Of a stretch of 64,000 nt of DNA, positions 36,492 to 48,458 are shown in pieces. Positions within the stretch are counted from its first letter, which is position 1. Each line of letters starts with the position of its first letter. Below the pieces are notes generated by a model. It was not told the DNA's origin and ran no database searches. It was given only the letters and a program-made list of their open reading frames with translations. This DNA comes from Eimeria necatrix (lineage: Eukaryota > Apicomplexa > Conoidasida > Eucoccidiorida > Eimeriidae): NCBI RefSeq assembly GCF_000499385.1, contig NW_013654299.1, positions 62,001 to 126,000 of the forward strand, read 5' to 3'. A program made the translations under genes and the position numbers.

Positions 36492-36507
36492 AGGCAGCTA
36501 GCTGCCT
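36492..36507. repeat. Perfect 16 bp palindrome after the thioredoxin-like gene
   Basis: AGGCAGCTAGCTGCCT is a perfect inverted repeat without a loop, beginning 6 bp after the stop codon of the thioredoxin-like gene. It could form a hairpin in the 3' UTR or be a dimeric protein site. The role is unknown. Confidence 0.5.
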
Positions 36508-36966
36508 ATGCTCTCAGTTACAACGATTCTGACTCGTAGGGCCTCTCAACTCCTCGTGCTACATGCAGCTAGCTAGCAGACTACCTAGCTGCAACCAAAT
36601 ACTGTTTTGTGGCGGTGAAGCGGGTCTCGCACAGGTACGGGCAAAGAGTACTTAGTTTGCCCAGCGGCGCACCAGTTCCGCCTGCTTTATCCAATTCACG
36701 GAGCTGCAGCCCTGAATAGCAAAATGGCCAGCTGCAACCTTTGTGACTCATAGACTAAATCTGTTTAGCTTGTGATGTTTTAACATGTTTTAAAATAAAA
36801 GATGCATCCTATGAAAAACGTATCAATCGTTGTAGAGGCATTAGCCGCCCGTAGTGTCACCACTGTCGTAGTCTGTTGAACAGCCGTAGGAAACTTATGA
36901 CACAAAAAGTTGACAGCCAGCAGATAGGCTTAGTCAGTGGATTGATTTAAAGAAACCACACCATAG

Positions 36967-38137
36967 TCAGCCAATGGACAGGCCGCCAGTGGCCAAATTT
37001 TGGGCTTGAGGAGCGTCCACGCAGATGCCACTGAGCCACCTTTCTATTCTTTGTATTGAGGAATCCAAAAGAAGTGTGCATCGCGTGCACTGCTGCAGAA
37101 AGCAGCGGGCCCTCAGGTTCAGTGCAACGTCATCTAAATATGGAACAATTGCGCGCAATGTACTCCCGTCCTCGCCGTTCCTCTCAGGTGCAGCTTTAGG
37201 GATAGCGTTAAGGTCAGGCCCCTGGCTGTGGGGCTGCTCTGCTGCAGCTGTCGATAGAGTCCCCCACAATGAGGCAAGGCCACGCCTGCTGCAGATGTTT
37301 AGGCGGAGTGGGACTAGCCTACGGGCAAGTATTCATGCAGGTTCTAGTTGCGTACCGCGAATGTGAGCCCCTTCATGAGACCTGATGCATATCTGTGATT
37401 GCCTTTACTTCCATGTGCGCGTATCCACTGCGAAATAACGGCATCAACGAAATGACGAACTCTGATTTGAGTGATTTCAGCAAACGTGCTTTACCTGCCG
37501 TGGCAGAGAGCGCCAAGGAGGCTTGCCAAGTTGGGGGCCCTCCCTCAATGCAGCTGCGAATATACACACTGAGTACGCTGTATAGGTTCACTTTCTTCGC
37601 TCTTCCAGTCTAGATGCTGTAAAAGAGCATTTATAATTTTCCACGTCATACAAGCGTGCATGTACTTCTGTCGACTGCACGCTCTGTACCGTATTTGCCA
37701 GTGAGCTTAGCTTCCTGAATGAGATACTTCAGAGCATCCCAACGCACGTTTTCAGGGAGTGTGTGTGGCAAGTGCGGCCCGACTCGGCTTTGCTGCAACA
37801 GTACAGAAAGTGGAGCTCCATAAAATGAGCAGCAGCCTACTAATTATGTCCGATCAGCTCCGACAGCAACGTAGCTGCTCAGTTTTATCACATTTCAGTT
37901 TGATACCAACTGCACCAAGCCAATTGAGGTCTCAGTACAACTGAGGGAGTTAACAAGGCAGTCAGTTAGCGGTGCCAGGTCTCTGCTGGAACGACCCGGC
38001 AACGGGATGCGCGAAAACTCTATTTTAGGTTTTCCTGCAACTAGCATTGAAAAGATAGAACTGAAGTCAGTGCAAGGAACAGTTTCAATTAGTTTAATAC
38101 TCTCATATTCGTCTGCATGCAGCTTCTGCCTAAACAT
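36967..38137 (-). CDS. Hypothetical protein with small exons
   Basis: Exons can be placed at 38137-37907, 37792-37690, about 37599 or 37609 to 37495, 37427-37409 (a 19 bp micro-exon) and 37318-36967 (stop). The start ATG is at 38137 (MFRQKLHADEYESIKLIE). Protein-like segments include PENVRWDALKYLIQEAKL, NLYSVLSVYIRSCIEGG and TLRAIVPYLDDVALNLRA. No family is recognised and there is no signal peptide or TM helix. The micro-exon is bounded by CGCAG and GTAAAG, and its 19 bp exactly bridge phase 1 to phase 2. One acceptor (near 37600) is uncertain: the best-looking site CATCTAG breaks phase, and the in-phase site AAGAG is poor. The last exon is long and convincing. The gene is divergent from KU80, with about 570 bp between the starts. 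Confidence 0.5.
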
Positions 38138-38705
38138 GGGGGCCCGAGCAATGTCGTGTGTCCTTGGCCATTTTGGGCTTTGAGGCGTCCTTGTCTCTTC
38201 CCAAATGACGTTAATTAACTAGAATATATTATAATTAGTAATTATCCCTATGATCGCTTCGTGAAACACCTACACCGAAAGATGCACAGTTGTTAGCGGG
38301 CAGGGCACGCTCTGTTGTATGGCGTGGGTCTCGATGACCTAACTTTGAAACCCCTTTTCTTTCAGTTGCGTTTTTTTAGCGCGAAAGCAAAACATTGAGT
38401 ATTTATTTTTGGCAGCACTTTCACTAAAATCTTGAAGTGCCGCGCTCCGCCCCATCTGAACTCTAACTCCAGCCGCTGATTTAGCCAAGCTGACACCTAT
38501 CCAACCTGCGGGTTCTGTTTTGTGGACGAATTTCGTCGCCATTACTGTAGAATGGTTGCCGCTCGCATACGCGCACATGTTGATTTGTTTTTCCAATGTG
38601 ACGGAGGTGCTGTAGAACCTTGATTTTGTCTTGTGCATTCCTGCACGTGCCGGTTAGTTCTCGTGATGTGACGCGGGCGCAGCAAAAATTCAAATTCGTC
38701 TCACA
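38138..38705. promoter_or_regulatory. Putative bidirectional promoter between KU80 and the minus-strand gene
   Basis: A 568 bp segment lies between two divergent start codons. It includes an AT-rich stretch near 38210-38250. No specific element was identified; the call rests on position only. Confidence 0.35.
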
Positions 38706-41700
38706 ATGGCCAGCGTGCAATCGGTAAGCTGTGTGTTGGCTGACGTGGGCAGCGCCGCCTGCGCCAGTGGCTGCTTCCCATCCGTGTCTCTCGCCAGTCT
38801 GTCACTTCTGAGCAATCGCTTCGCATCGGACCCCAAGCATGTAGCAGCAGTCATTGCATACGGCAGTGCCACCACCCACAATCCCCTAGCCGATGCCTCT
38901 CAATCGGGCCAAGCCTACAACCATGTGGAAATCCTACACAACTTTCATCCCATTGACTGGCCCCTCGTTGAGGAACTGGGCAAGGTCCTAAAGCCAGGAG
39001 GACAGCCAGCGGACCCCTTGGATGCATGCATCGTCGCAGCCGACCTTTTCCAGAAGGCGTTTAACAAACAGATTCAGGAAAATAAAGTGAGAGGCACTCA
39101 CTGGAACAGCGGTTCCACGGGCCAGACATAGCCCGAGGTGGAAAGAAACCTCGGTCAACGGCGCTCTTGTCAATTCTCATTACTCCCCTTAACTCTTTGT
39201 CCTTTTTTCCGTTTTCCTGTGCACTTCAGTGCTTACTTTGTGCCGTTATGAGCCTTGCAGATTCACTTGCAGCCACTTGTGGAGAGCTAGCTGGCAACGA
39301 GCTGAACAATTAAGTGGCTGGCAAGTACACTGGTTCAGCTAACTTCTGTCTTCTTTGTGTATTTTGAGCTCAGATTGAATGCATTTTTTACCTGCTCAGT
39401 GGCCCTCAGCCATTTGAATATGACTCGGACGCACAAAGTGTTCGCCAACACATGACGGAGACCCACATCCGCGTTGTGCGCGTTCTTGCGGGTAAGATGC
39501 AACAGAGCTGGCTCTGAACTAGCTAAGGAACAGGTAACGACTGAGGTAACTAAAGAGTAGGCCTCCAGTTACCTAACTAGAGGGAGAGCTGCTGTCAATA
39601 GGCGTTGTTTTAGCTACCTATGTGACTAGTAGTGTGCTCTTCAGCTTACTACAGTCCGGATGAAGCAGAGTAGGGCAAAGCTACTTTAGATGTCACAGAA
39701 AAATGCACGCAGAAATCGCAAGCCATTTATCTGCAGATGAGCGGACAACGGTAAAGAGGGTCACCTCCACTCAACTCCTGAGCAGAGGCACTAAGCCTTT
39801 TTGCTTAGGCACTTTACGGTGTCCTTAGTTTGAGCATACAACCGATAGTTGTGTTTGGTATTTGTGCTGTTGCTCTTGCAGGTGAACCTCCTGCTGGTGA
39901 ATCAACTGGTGACTTTTTCGACCGTGAGGTCTCTATGAAGGACTTCATTGACTTGTGCCGGCTGTACGTGCCGGTGAAAAGCAAGAAAACGGTCACCAAG
40001 TGTCGCATTCCCCTCACTCTGTCTCCTTCTGTTAAATTGTCTGTTTTTGTCTACATTCTTGCAAAGAAAGAGCCCTTGCCTTCTCTGCGGAAGCGTCTGA
40101 AGGTCTGCCGGAATACTGCAGGCTCAGAGCGGGAAGGTCCTGCCTATTATGTGGCTATGACACCCGAGAGGTTTTTGTACCGCGCCGATGACCCAGAAAA
40201 ACGGCCTATTCACATGCCTTCGAAGAAGGGAGCTGCTGCCGCTGCTGCCGCTGATCCTGGTGCATCTACGTACGAGGAAATGCCGGCGGAAACAGAGGGG
40301 TTGGCATTCGCGTTTCCATTCGGCAAGCAGCTTGTGCCTGTCTCTCCCTTTGAAAGAGAAGCCCACTTTTCCTTGAAAACTGACAAGGGCCTTGTTCTTG
40401 TGGGAATGCTGAGGACTGCCAACATCAAGAGGTGGTGAGAAATTGCTCTCTTACACGGTTTCTGACTTTGCATATTCTGGGGTCAGCGGCTAGGTTGAAT
40501 GAGCAGCAGCTGTGCCTAGGTGCTCTTTATTGACAGAGCTTTTGGCATACTATGAAAATTCTCGGACTCCTCTTCATTTTCATTTGCGTTCTCTGCTGGT
40601 GACTCCCTTATGAGTCTTTGCGGGATGGTGTCTTTTTTGCGTGGACGCCTGGGGTTTCCTTGCCTCTCCGCCGCTGCGCGTGTATGCCCTTCGCTTTGCC
40701 TTTGCCTTGCTTACTACTTTTAGCATTTATGCTGCTTCTATGTCAGCCTTTTTAAGCCCACCAGTCTCTCAGTCTCTCTGGCTGTCTTTCTGGCCGTTGT
40801 TTTTGCACTTTTTCTGCGACGTGTGGTCCTGTGGCAAGAAACTCTTCTGGTCTGCGTTGCTTCTCTGGCATATTTTCCTACATTTGGGCTGTACACAAGT
40901 GAGCCCGGAGCTTCTGCTTTGCTTTTTGTGTCTGTGTTTGCGTTAGGTGGCTGACAGGTCAGAGTGAGCTCGTAGTGGCAAGTGAGGGAGACTCGATAAG
41001 TCAAACGGCAATGTCTGCTTTGTTTTGGGCGTGTGTTCGTTTGCGTTGTGCGTTGCTATGCCGGTACACTCCACGGCAAAATTCCTTGCCTCGACCGGTG
41101 CTGCTGGTTCCCCGTTTCTCATATGCCGACGAAGACTGGGAGGAGCTGCTGCTGCAAGCACAGAACCAGAAAACTATGACAGTGCAGCGAGGGTTCTGCC
41201 TCGTGCACATTCCGTTCTCAGATGACGTTTCTTCTCCGGCCCTTCCGGTGCCGCCTGCTGCAACTCCGGACGAAGTGCAAGCGATGGAGGCCTTAATAGA
41301 CTCTCTTCCGCTTTCTTTTTCTCCGGTGTCCTCGTTTTCCACATCCGCGAAACGGGCAGCGCCACATCACTGCACAGACCGCAGGCTCTGCGAAAAGATA
41401 CACCCGCTCTGCGCACCCCCTTCAGTATATCCTTCCCCTGATATTGCACCGTTCTCCTCAGAGGTGCATCCGTCTTTCGTGCCAAAGTCAGCCAGGGCCT
41501 TTGCGGAGCCTAATGCCTCCGTCAACCCTCTTCTTATTCCTAATCCGACGATGCAGCGCTTCCTGAGACTGATCTCTAGCAAGATTCTAGATATTGCGAC
41601 ACACAACCAACAGCAGCAGCAGCAGCAGGAGCAGCGGCCGGAGTCTGGAAAGGGATACCAAGACCTGCTGAGGGCCGTTGATGATTTATTTCCGCTCACG

Positions 41701-42651
41701 CCATCTGTCACAGAGCCCCTAGTCAAAACGCCCGGAGAAGAGAAGGCATCGCCAGCCCCTACAGCAACAAAGCATCCAGGGGTATGCGGGGCCATTGCTG
41801 CTCTATTTCCACTTGTGGCGCAAGGACCTCTACGAGAATTTGCTGCTGCGACGACAGCAGCACGAGGAGAAGCAGCAGAAGCGCTGTCAAAAGAATTCGT
41901 AAGGAAAAATGAAGTGCTGAAACTGACAGATGTAAAATTGCAGCACCAACTGGAGCAGAAGGAGCGAGCTGAGGATGGACAGAAGGTGAAGCAAGACCCC
42001 CAACAGGACAAAGGTCCGCAGCATCCGCTGCTGCAGCAGTACGCAGTCAGGTCCATTAACCCTGTGAGAGACTTTGAGCTCATGCTCAACGTCAGAGAGA
42101 TAGACTTGACTGAAAAGGCCATCTCAGAAATGCAGCAAATCATTCTTGAGCTGCTGCAGCGAGCAGAGGAGCAATGGGCTGCTGCTGGTTTATCAGGCCA
42201 GCCTGACGGCATAGGAACGCATCAGCAGGGGCAGAAACAGCCGTATGAACAGGAACAGCAAGTAAATGGCATTGCCTCACGGTACCTTGTTAAGGCCATG
42301 ATGTGCCTCGAGGCATTGAGGGCCGGGTGCGTTAGGGAATTAGAGGGAAAAGCGTTTAATGCTTTTCTGCGGCAGCTGCACCAGCAGGCAACAGCCGCAG
42401 AAACAGAAAAAGCAGCACAAGCAACACCAGCTGCGCAGACACCTCAGACTGGAGCTAAGCTTTTTTGGGATTTACTCTTGTCGAAAAAGCAGATTCCCCT
42501 CGTTACCACTGACGAAGACCCCCACGCAGATGTGGCCCCGGAAGATTCTACGTGCATATACAACTTACCATTCCAAGAGCAGCAGCAGCAGCATCAGCAG
42601 CAGCAGTACTCTGGGAATGAAGCAGCGGACATTTTAGACCTAATTGAGTGA
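38706..42651 (+). CDS. KU80: Ku80 (XRCC5-type) DNA-end-binding protein
   Basis: Four exons (38706-39086, 39374-39491, 39882-40434, 40947-42651) keep phase and give 2757 nt, 918 residues. The order matches Ku80: an N-terminal vWA-like domain (HVAAVIAYGSATTHNPLAD, then PADPLDACIVAADLF and IECIFYLLSGPQPFEYDSD), a beta-barrel region ending FPFGKQLVPVSPFEREAHF, and the arm with RGFCLVHIPFSDDV followed by VNPLLIPNPTMQRF. Then comes a C-terminal helical domain (RYLVKAMMCLEALRAGC, LFWDLLLSKKQIPLVT) and an acidic-hydrophobic tail ending ADILDLIE. With Ku70 it forms the ring that binds DNA ends for non-homologous end joining. The first three exons lack homopolymer runs except a short Ala run; the last exon has Gln runs at about 41611 and 42580. 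A long open frame on the opposite strand (41367-42212) is a shadow of CAG-rich codons. Confidence 0.93.
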
Positions 42652-43721
42652 ATGGAAGAAGCAGCTGTCTATTCTGTGAGCACCGACATTTTGTTTTTAT
42701 CTTATTGGATGCGCACTTATGCTTTGGGAATAACATTTAACTGTTTTAGATAACTAAGACGCAGTGTTGAATTTTCCTTTTCACCGCGTCCCGCTCTGTA
42801 GACAAGCGCGTCCACTAGGCGGATGCATTCGCTCCAGTGTCCTTTAAACTTGCTTGTTTAGGCACACAATTTTTTAAAGGAAAGCTCCAACATGCACGCG
42901 TTTTTATGGATGCGCATGTGGGAAAATGCGCTCTAGGACTAAACGGTGCTTCCGTTGTTGCTTCCGTTAAGTATCGAGCCTACTACGTTATTGTTGCCAT
43001 AAAGGGGTGCTCGTCGCCGCGCAACGGTGCTTGCAAGCCTTACTGACAGATGAAGTTCCCGCAGTCGAATGCCATCCTCTGCACGACTGCGTGTGTGATA
43101 CACTTCTTGTACACGTGTAGACGTACAGCTTTCCTGTAAGTGCCTGCCTGCCGACTACTAGCTAGCTATTTGCATGCTTGTCAGGGCTTTTTGTCAAGCT
43201 CCCGCTGTTGCATGGATGTACACACGAATTTGTGTACCGTACGCTCATTTACACTTGCACATAGATTTATTTCAGCTTATACTCATTTTCATAAAACTGC
43301 ACACTCCTATCTATGTGTCTATGGAGTTGCACACAGCGCACCAATGTACGTATAAACGTGGGTAAATGCACATTTTTGCATGTAGTTATCTCTATACGTA
43401 GACATTACGCATATGCAAATTTATAGTGAAACAAGCGAGCTTCATTGTTGCAGCAGGTCAAGAAGATGCTTCCCGAAAGGCCCGCTGCAAGTTTGTTTCC
43501 AAGAATTGCTGCAGTCAGCTGCAGGATTCTCATTCGAAAATGCCGCCATATAGGCACGTGCATGATTCTAAGGGACAGACGGGAGAATGCGTAGGCGCAT
43601 TACTCCTGTCTGCAGCGAAACCCTCCCGCCTATGTTTGTGTCTTAGCATCCATGCTCCTCTGTTGCTTTCCCAGGAGCGGTTGCGTCTCAACTTTTGTTT
43701 CTTTGCCCGTGTACCCTTGTA
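42652..43721. other. Convergent intergenic region
   Basis: Between the 3' ends of KU80 (+) and the ASP5-like gene (-). It contains many short CATGCA-like and TACA-rich motifs but no exon that I can support. Confidence 0.5.
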
Positions 43722-46700
43722 TTAGTATTTCGGCAATTCGGGTCTGTCTCTTAGTTTGATAGAGGGGCAGTTGGCCTCAGCAAACCCGAGTTTCTCTTCT
43801 TGCACATGCATAATTACATCCTTACCGATGAAGAAGCTGCTACCAAGCACCGCACTGTCTTGGCTGCTGCTGTCTTCGCTGATAGCAAGGCAACGATAAT
43901 GTTCGTTACCCTTGCCATACAAGTAGGCATGGGGTCTCCAAACAACCCATTGTTCTTGCAGGCGCTCTCCCTGAGGTGACGAGGTGTTCCCTGCAGCACC
44001 ACCAGCAAAGGCTGGCAGGAACAACAATTCAATAGTGGGGAACTCCCGCAAGTCCTTACGGCCGCGCGGCAGGAAGTAGCACACCTCTCCAGATGTGGCC
44101 TCCACCTTAACTGCCTGAGACTTGCGGGGCGGCGCAGAGTGTGGCAGCAGTTTGTAGGCAGCAGATTCGCTGTACTCTTCGGCAGGCACAGAGCTCAGAG
44201 CCACCAAGACAGGCAAAGCCTCGGTGTCAGGAACTTCTGTTCCTTCGCTAGCTGCGGCCGCCGCGTCCGATGCTGCTGACGGGTCATGCTCGGGAATCAC
44301 TGGAGTGCCCGAAACAGAAGGCTCGTAAGCTTCAGCTGCAGCTGCAGCAGCAGCGGCAGCTGCTAACAACACTGACTCGTGCGGCCGCTGTTGTGGATGC
44401 TGCACTCGAGGCCTCCTTTCGGGTTCGGCTACCAACCTAGGCGGAGAGAGCCCAAGCGGACCCCGGGAAGCAACTTCTGGGTGCACTCTGTGTATCGAAA
44501 ATAAGTCTACGGGCTTCGTTGGTCCTGCTCCTGGTGCTGCTGCAGATGCTGCTGCTGCCTCTTCACCAAGCGGGCCTTCCCAGGTTGTTGCGTCGGTCTT
44601 CTTGCTGTTGTTCACAATAAGGTTATCTCCACTCCAATTTCTGTCGCTACTGCTGTTGCCACCGAAAATATCTGCAAGTGGATTGTCGCCGAATTGCTGC
44701 AGCAGCCGACGGCTGTCGACGCTGCTGTTGCCGCTATCGATGGTACTGCTGCTGCTTGCCCCGTCGGAGGGTCCTTCCTTTGCATGTCTGCTAGAGGCAG
44801 CCTCCTCTTGTGCAGCAGCTTCAGCTTCTTCTTGTGCGGCGGCAGCTGCTGCAGCGGCAGCTGCGGCAGTAGCTTGCGGTGGCGCCGCTACTTCGACTTC
44901 TTCTTCTGGAAGAGGTCTTCTGAGGACGCCCTGCCCCACAGGAACATCTGCAGCTGTTTGCTGCTGCTCTTGCTCATCTTGCGTCTGATATGTTGCATCA
45001 TTAAGCCTCCTAGATCCGTTGGCCCTGCGTCTGTTTCGTTGTAGGTGACTCTCAATAGCAGTAACAATTTGCTTGTACAGGGGCCGGGGGAAGTACGCCA
45101 AGGTAGAACCAGAGTCAATCAAAACAAGCAAGGTGTCCTTCTTTCGAAGTCCACCAGGGGGAATTTGGTTGCCCCAAGTCTCTGATGGAGGCCCGCGGCG
45201 GCCGGCATGAGACAGCACAACTTCTGCCTGTCTTGCTGCTGCTGCGGCGTCTTGGTGCGGCAGGAGCGGCACCACGCGTCCCCCTATTCGTACCGCAGCA
45301 AGCCTTACGTTGTAGCTGTCTCGCATGCCAATTATGGGTGTCCACTGGGGAGGCTGCAGGTGAAACTCCTCATGAGCCCCGCCAAATGTGAGAAGCCCCC
45401 CGTGCTCAGAGAGGCACATAGCGAACAAGCGTTGCCCCTGCAGAGTGCCTTGAAGACCTATGCCTTGCCCGTCTGGTGCATTTCCTGTCCTCTCCTCACC
45501 ATTGGTCTCTGCAACAGGCGAATTGTGGTGAATGAAGCGCTGAGTAAAGACGGGGGGAGGGACATGATGCAGGGGCGAACCGCTGGAGTTGCTGCCACTG
45601 GTGCTGGGTGGGCGAGCCACATGCAGATCCTCCAGAAGAACTGAATACGGGAATGTAGGGGGGCCAAATGAATTCCAAACCTCCAAACCCCAAATGCCTG
45701 AGGCCCTTTGGGTAAGGAACAGGTTTGTCTCTTCCATGTGACAGCCAAAAGAGGCCTTAATCCCTCCTCCAGTTCTCCCCACTCCCTGTTGCTGAGTTGT
45801 TTGCTGCTGTTGCTGTCTCCATTGCTGCTGGAGCAGCGGGAGCTGTGGCTGTATATGGGGAGCCGTCAGAGCGTTTGCTCCTTCAAGGTATTGCTGCAGG
45901 GTGTGCATGGTCCTGTAGGCAGCAGTGATGACAGTCAAGTCGAACTGCGGCGGTGCCGGCTCTGTGGCTGCAGATGCTCCATCCAAGAGGGCAGAAGAAA
46001 TAGGGCGAAGTCCTTGGCGAGAAGGCAGAATCGGTGGAGGTGCCGGTAGTCGCATTTCATCTTGGAACCAAAAGCCCTGCAAACTGCTGCCCTCCATGTA
46101 AGACACACGGTAGGCGCAGCTGCAGCGCAGCAGAATCAGAAAAAGGACGAGCAATATTGGCGTAAAGAAGAAAAACCAGCAACAACTGTAACATGAAACC
46201 GAGACATCTTCACAGAAAACACTGAAGCCTGCTTGCACTTCGAACCAAGCTCTCAGAGAAGATCACCACACGCTGAACATAAAACACTAACGCCTGCTTG
46301 CACTTCGAACCACTCCCTCAGAAAGACTTTACTTGTCTGGGTCTTGCATCACGCGCACAACAGGCGGTGTGACAAATATTCCGCTAACTTTGCTTACAGC
46401 TGCATGTGTGCATTTATGCATACGAAAGGATTTGTTTTCCCAATTAAAGGGAATGCGTGAATGTGTACGTCCTGCACGGGGGCTTATCTTGTGTTGCTGT
46501 TCATGTGTCTAACTACATGTAATTCATGAGAGTGTATATTCATTCCTATATGTTCCTGCATACATGCTTTTCAGCATTCGCCTGCTTATGCGTGTGAGCA
46601 CAAATATGTATATGAACAAGGTGTTTTCTGTTTCTGCGTTGAAACACACTCGTGTGTGCACGCGTGCGGGAATACATAAATAAGCGTGCTCATCTCAGAA

Positions 46701-48458
46701 AACTGCAGGCACGTAAATGCACGATTATTCACTTGAACTTACTGTTTGTGGTGAATATCACAGAAAGAGCAACCTCGACTGCACGGGGTGTATGCGCAAG
46801 AGGGACTCTTGTGACAGCTGAACGGTTCATCAATGTGCTTCCCGCAAGACCTGAAAATTAACCAAAAAGTAATGTACTATTGGGGATGGGAGCCTCTGCT
46901 AAAGCCTAAAATGGGCAAGATCAGCAAAAATACATGCATCGACAGCAGTAGCGATTGCGAAAGCAGCAAAAGCAAGGAAAGTGGCAGCAACAGCATTAGC
47001 ATTATAGAAGTTTCCTTCATGTTCATTAAAACAACAGTGGCTGTGGCAAGACTGCAGCGAAAGCGATAGCAGAAGTAGCTACAGCTGTAGCAACAATTGC
47101 TGAATGCGGACTTCAGTTCAGCCTTAATTAATTTAGTTCGAAGCAGCACAACGCTTGTAGGCACTTCGGTGTAACACATCTGCTCAAAAAATTGAAACGT
47201 AGAACATAAACTCAAGTTTTAGTCCCGAGACGCAGAGACAGGACATACTTGCAGTGCTCGCACGGGAAAGCCATTACAGAACTACCAGTGTCCAAAATAA
47301 GGCTTTGCCTTTGTGGGGCTCCGCTGCCGACGAACAGATCTGCAGCAGCAAAAACAGCAGAATTAGCAGCTACAGCACCCATATACGCGAAGAACAGCCC
47401 TGGCAGCAGGCAACCAACCAAATGTGACACAGGAAAGCAGATAGAAACCAGCGCGAGCAGCAGTAGTGCAGCAAGATGCAGCAACACCTTGTGCAGCAGC
47501 TACAGCTTTAAGGCAATACAGCTGCAGGCGCAGCAGCAGATGCAGCACCAGCAACGACGCCGACTGCACTGTAGAGCACTTCAGCAGCATAAGCAGGTGC
47601 TGCTGTTGCTCTGAAGCCAACTGCAACCGCATTTGCAATGGCTGCTTCCAAATGACATGTATGCTGCAAGTTCTGACGTTGCCACAGTTGCCATCGCAGC
47701 AGCTGCTGTTAATACAGGTACGTGGAAGCGTGCCTGTTCAAAGAAGCCTTCAACTTGGCAGCAGCAGCAGCGACAGCAACAGCAAAACTGGTATGTGACG
47801 GCGTACCTGCAAAGTAGTAGGCAGTCTGGTGAATGTTTCCAAAGGCCAAGGTACGCAACGGTCGGACAGGCCGAGGGGCAACATGGCTGTTGATATGAGG
47901 GTCAGGAACCTCCCCGGGTTGTCTTCTGTCGGCTGTCTTCATCCCATCTGCCGCTGCGGCCGCTGCTGCCGCTGCTGCCGCTGCTGCTGAAGCATTGCCT
48001 AGTGCTGCTGTTGCCTGTGGCTCTGCATTGGCGGGTGCTGACGTAGGAGGAGGTGGGGGTCGTCTGAGTGCGTCGCTAATTCTCTTGTTGGGGCCACCCA
48101 CGTTCTTTTGTACATTCTGCTCCTGCTGCTTCTCATCGCTTGCTGCAGCGGCTGCTGCTGCCTCATCCTGTTCTGCAGGCTGAGGAGTTGAGAAAGCAGT
48201 AGCAGGGAGCTGCTGGGCTGCCTGCAAGTCCGCATACACCGCAACTGGCAAAAGTGAGGCCAAGTTAGCAGTGTCCAACGCAGCATCGATTTGCTTCTCG
48301 AGTCTCAGCAGTGGTGAGAGCAGGTGCTCATTCTGGTGCTGCTGCTGCTGCTCCTGCGGCGGCGGCGGGGGCGGCGGCTGAGGCTCTGCAGCAGCGCCTA
48401 AGCACAGGAGGCAGCACGTAAGGGTTAGGAGGGCGGGCTGTATTTTTATTGCACTCAT
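43722..48458 (-). CDS. ASP5: ASP5-like (plasmepsin V-type) aspartyl protease
   Basis: Four exons (48458-47807, 47339-47249, 46850-46743, 46119-43722) keep phase and give 3249 nt, 1082 residues. A signal peptide (ALLTLTCCLLCLGAAAEP) is followed by a Pro/Gln/Ala-rich pro-region, then the first catalytic site LILDTGSSVMAFPC (Asp234). A Cys-rich insert split over two exons follows (HCKSCGKHIDEPFSCH and further Cys pairs), as in plasmepsin V and coccidian ASP5. Next come YRVSYMEGSSLQGFWF with the flap Tyr, FGCHMEETNLFLTQRASGIWG, and the second site LLVLIDSGSTLAYF (Asp619). The end matches the family (LGSSFFIGKDVIMHVQEEKLGF). ASP5 acts in the secretory pathway (Golgi in Toxoplasma) and cuts export-type motifs. 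Long Ala, Gln, Glu and Ser runs lie between Asp619 and the C-terminal strands. I see no C-terminal TM helix, which relatives usually have. Confidence 0.92.

Noticed and set aside
41367..42212. Long minus-strand open frame (about 280 codons) opposite KU80
   Set aside because: It is the antisense of CAG/GCA-rich KU80 codons. Its product is a Ser/Cys/Leu-rich translation with no family features, whereas the plus strand has a clear Ku80 alignment.
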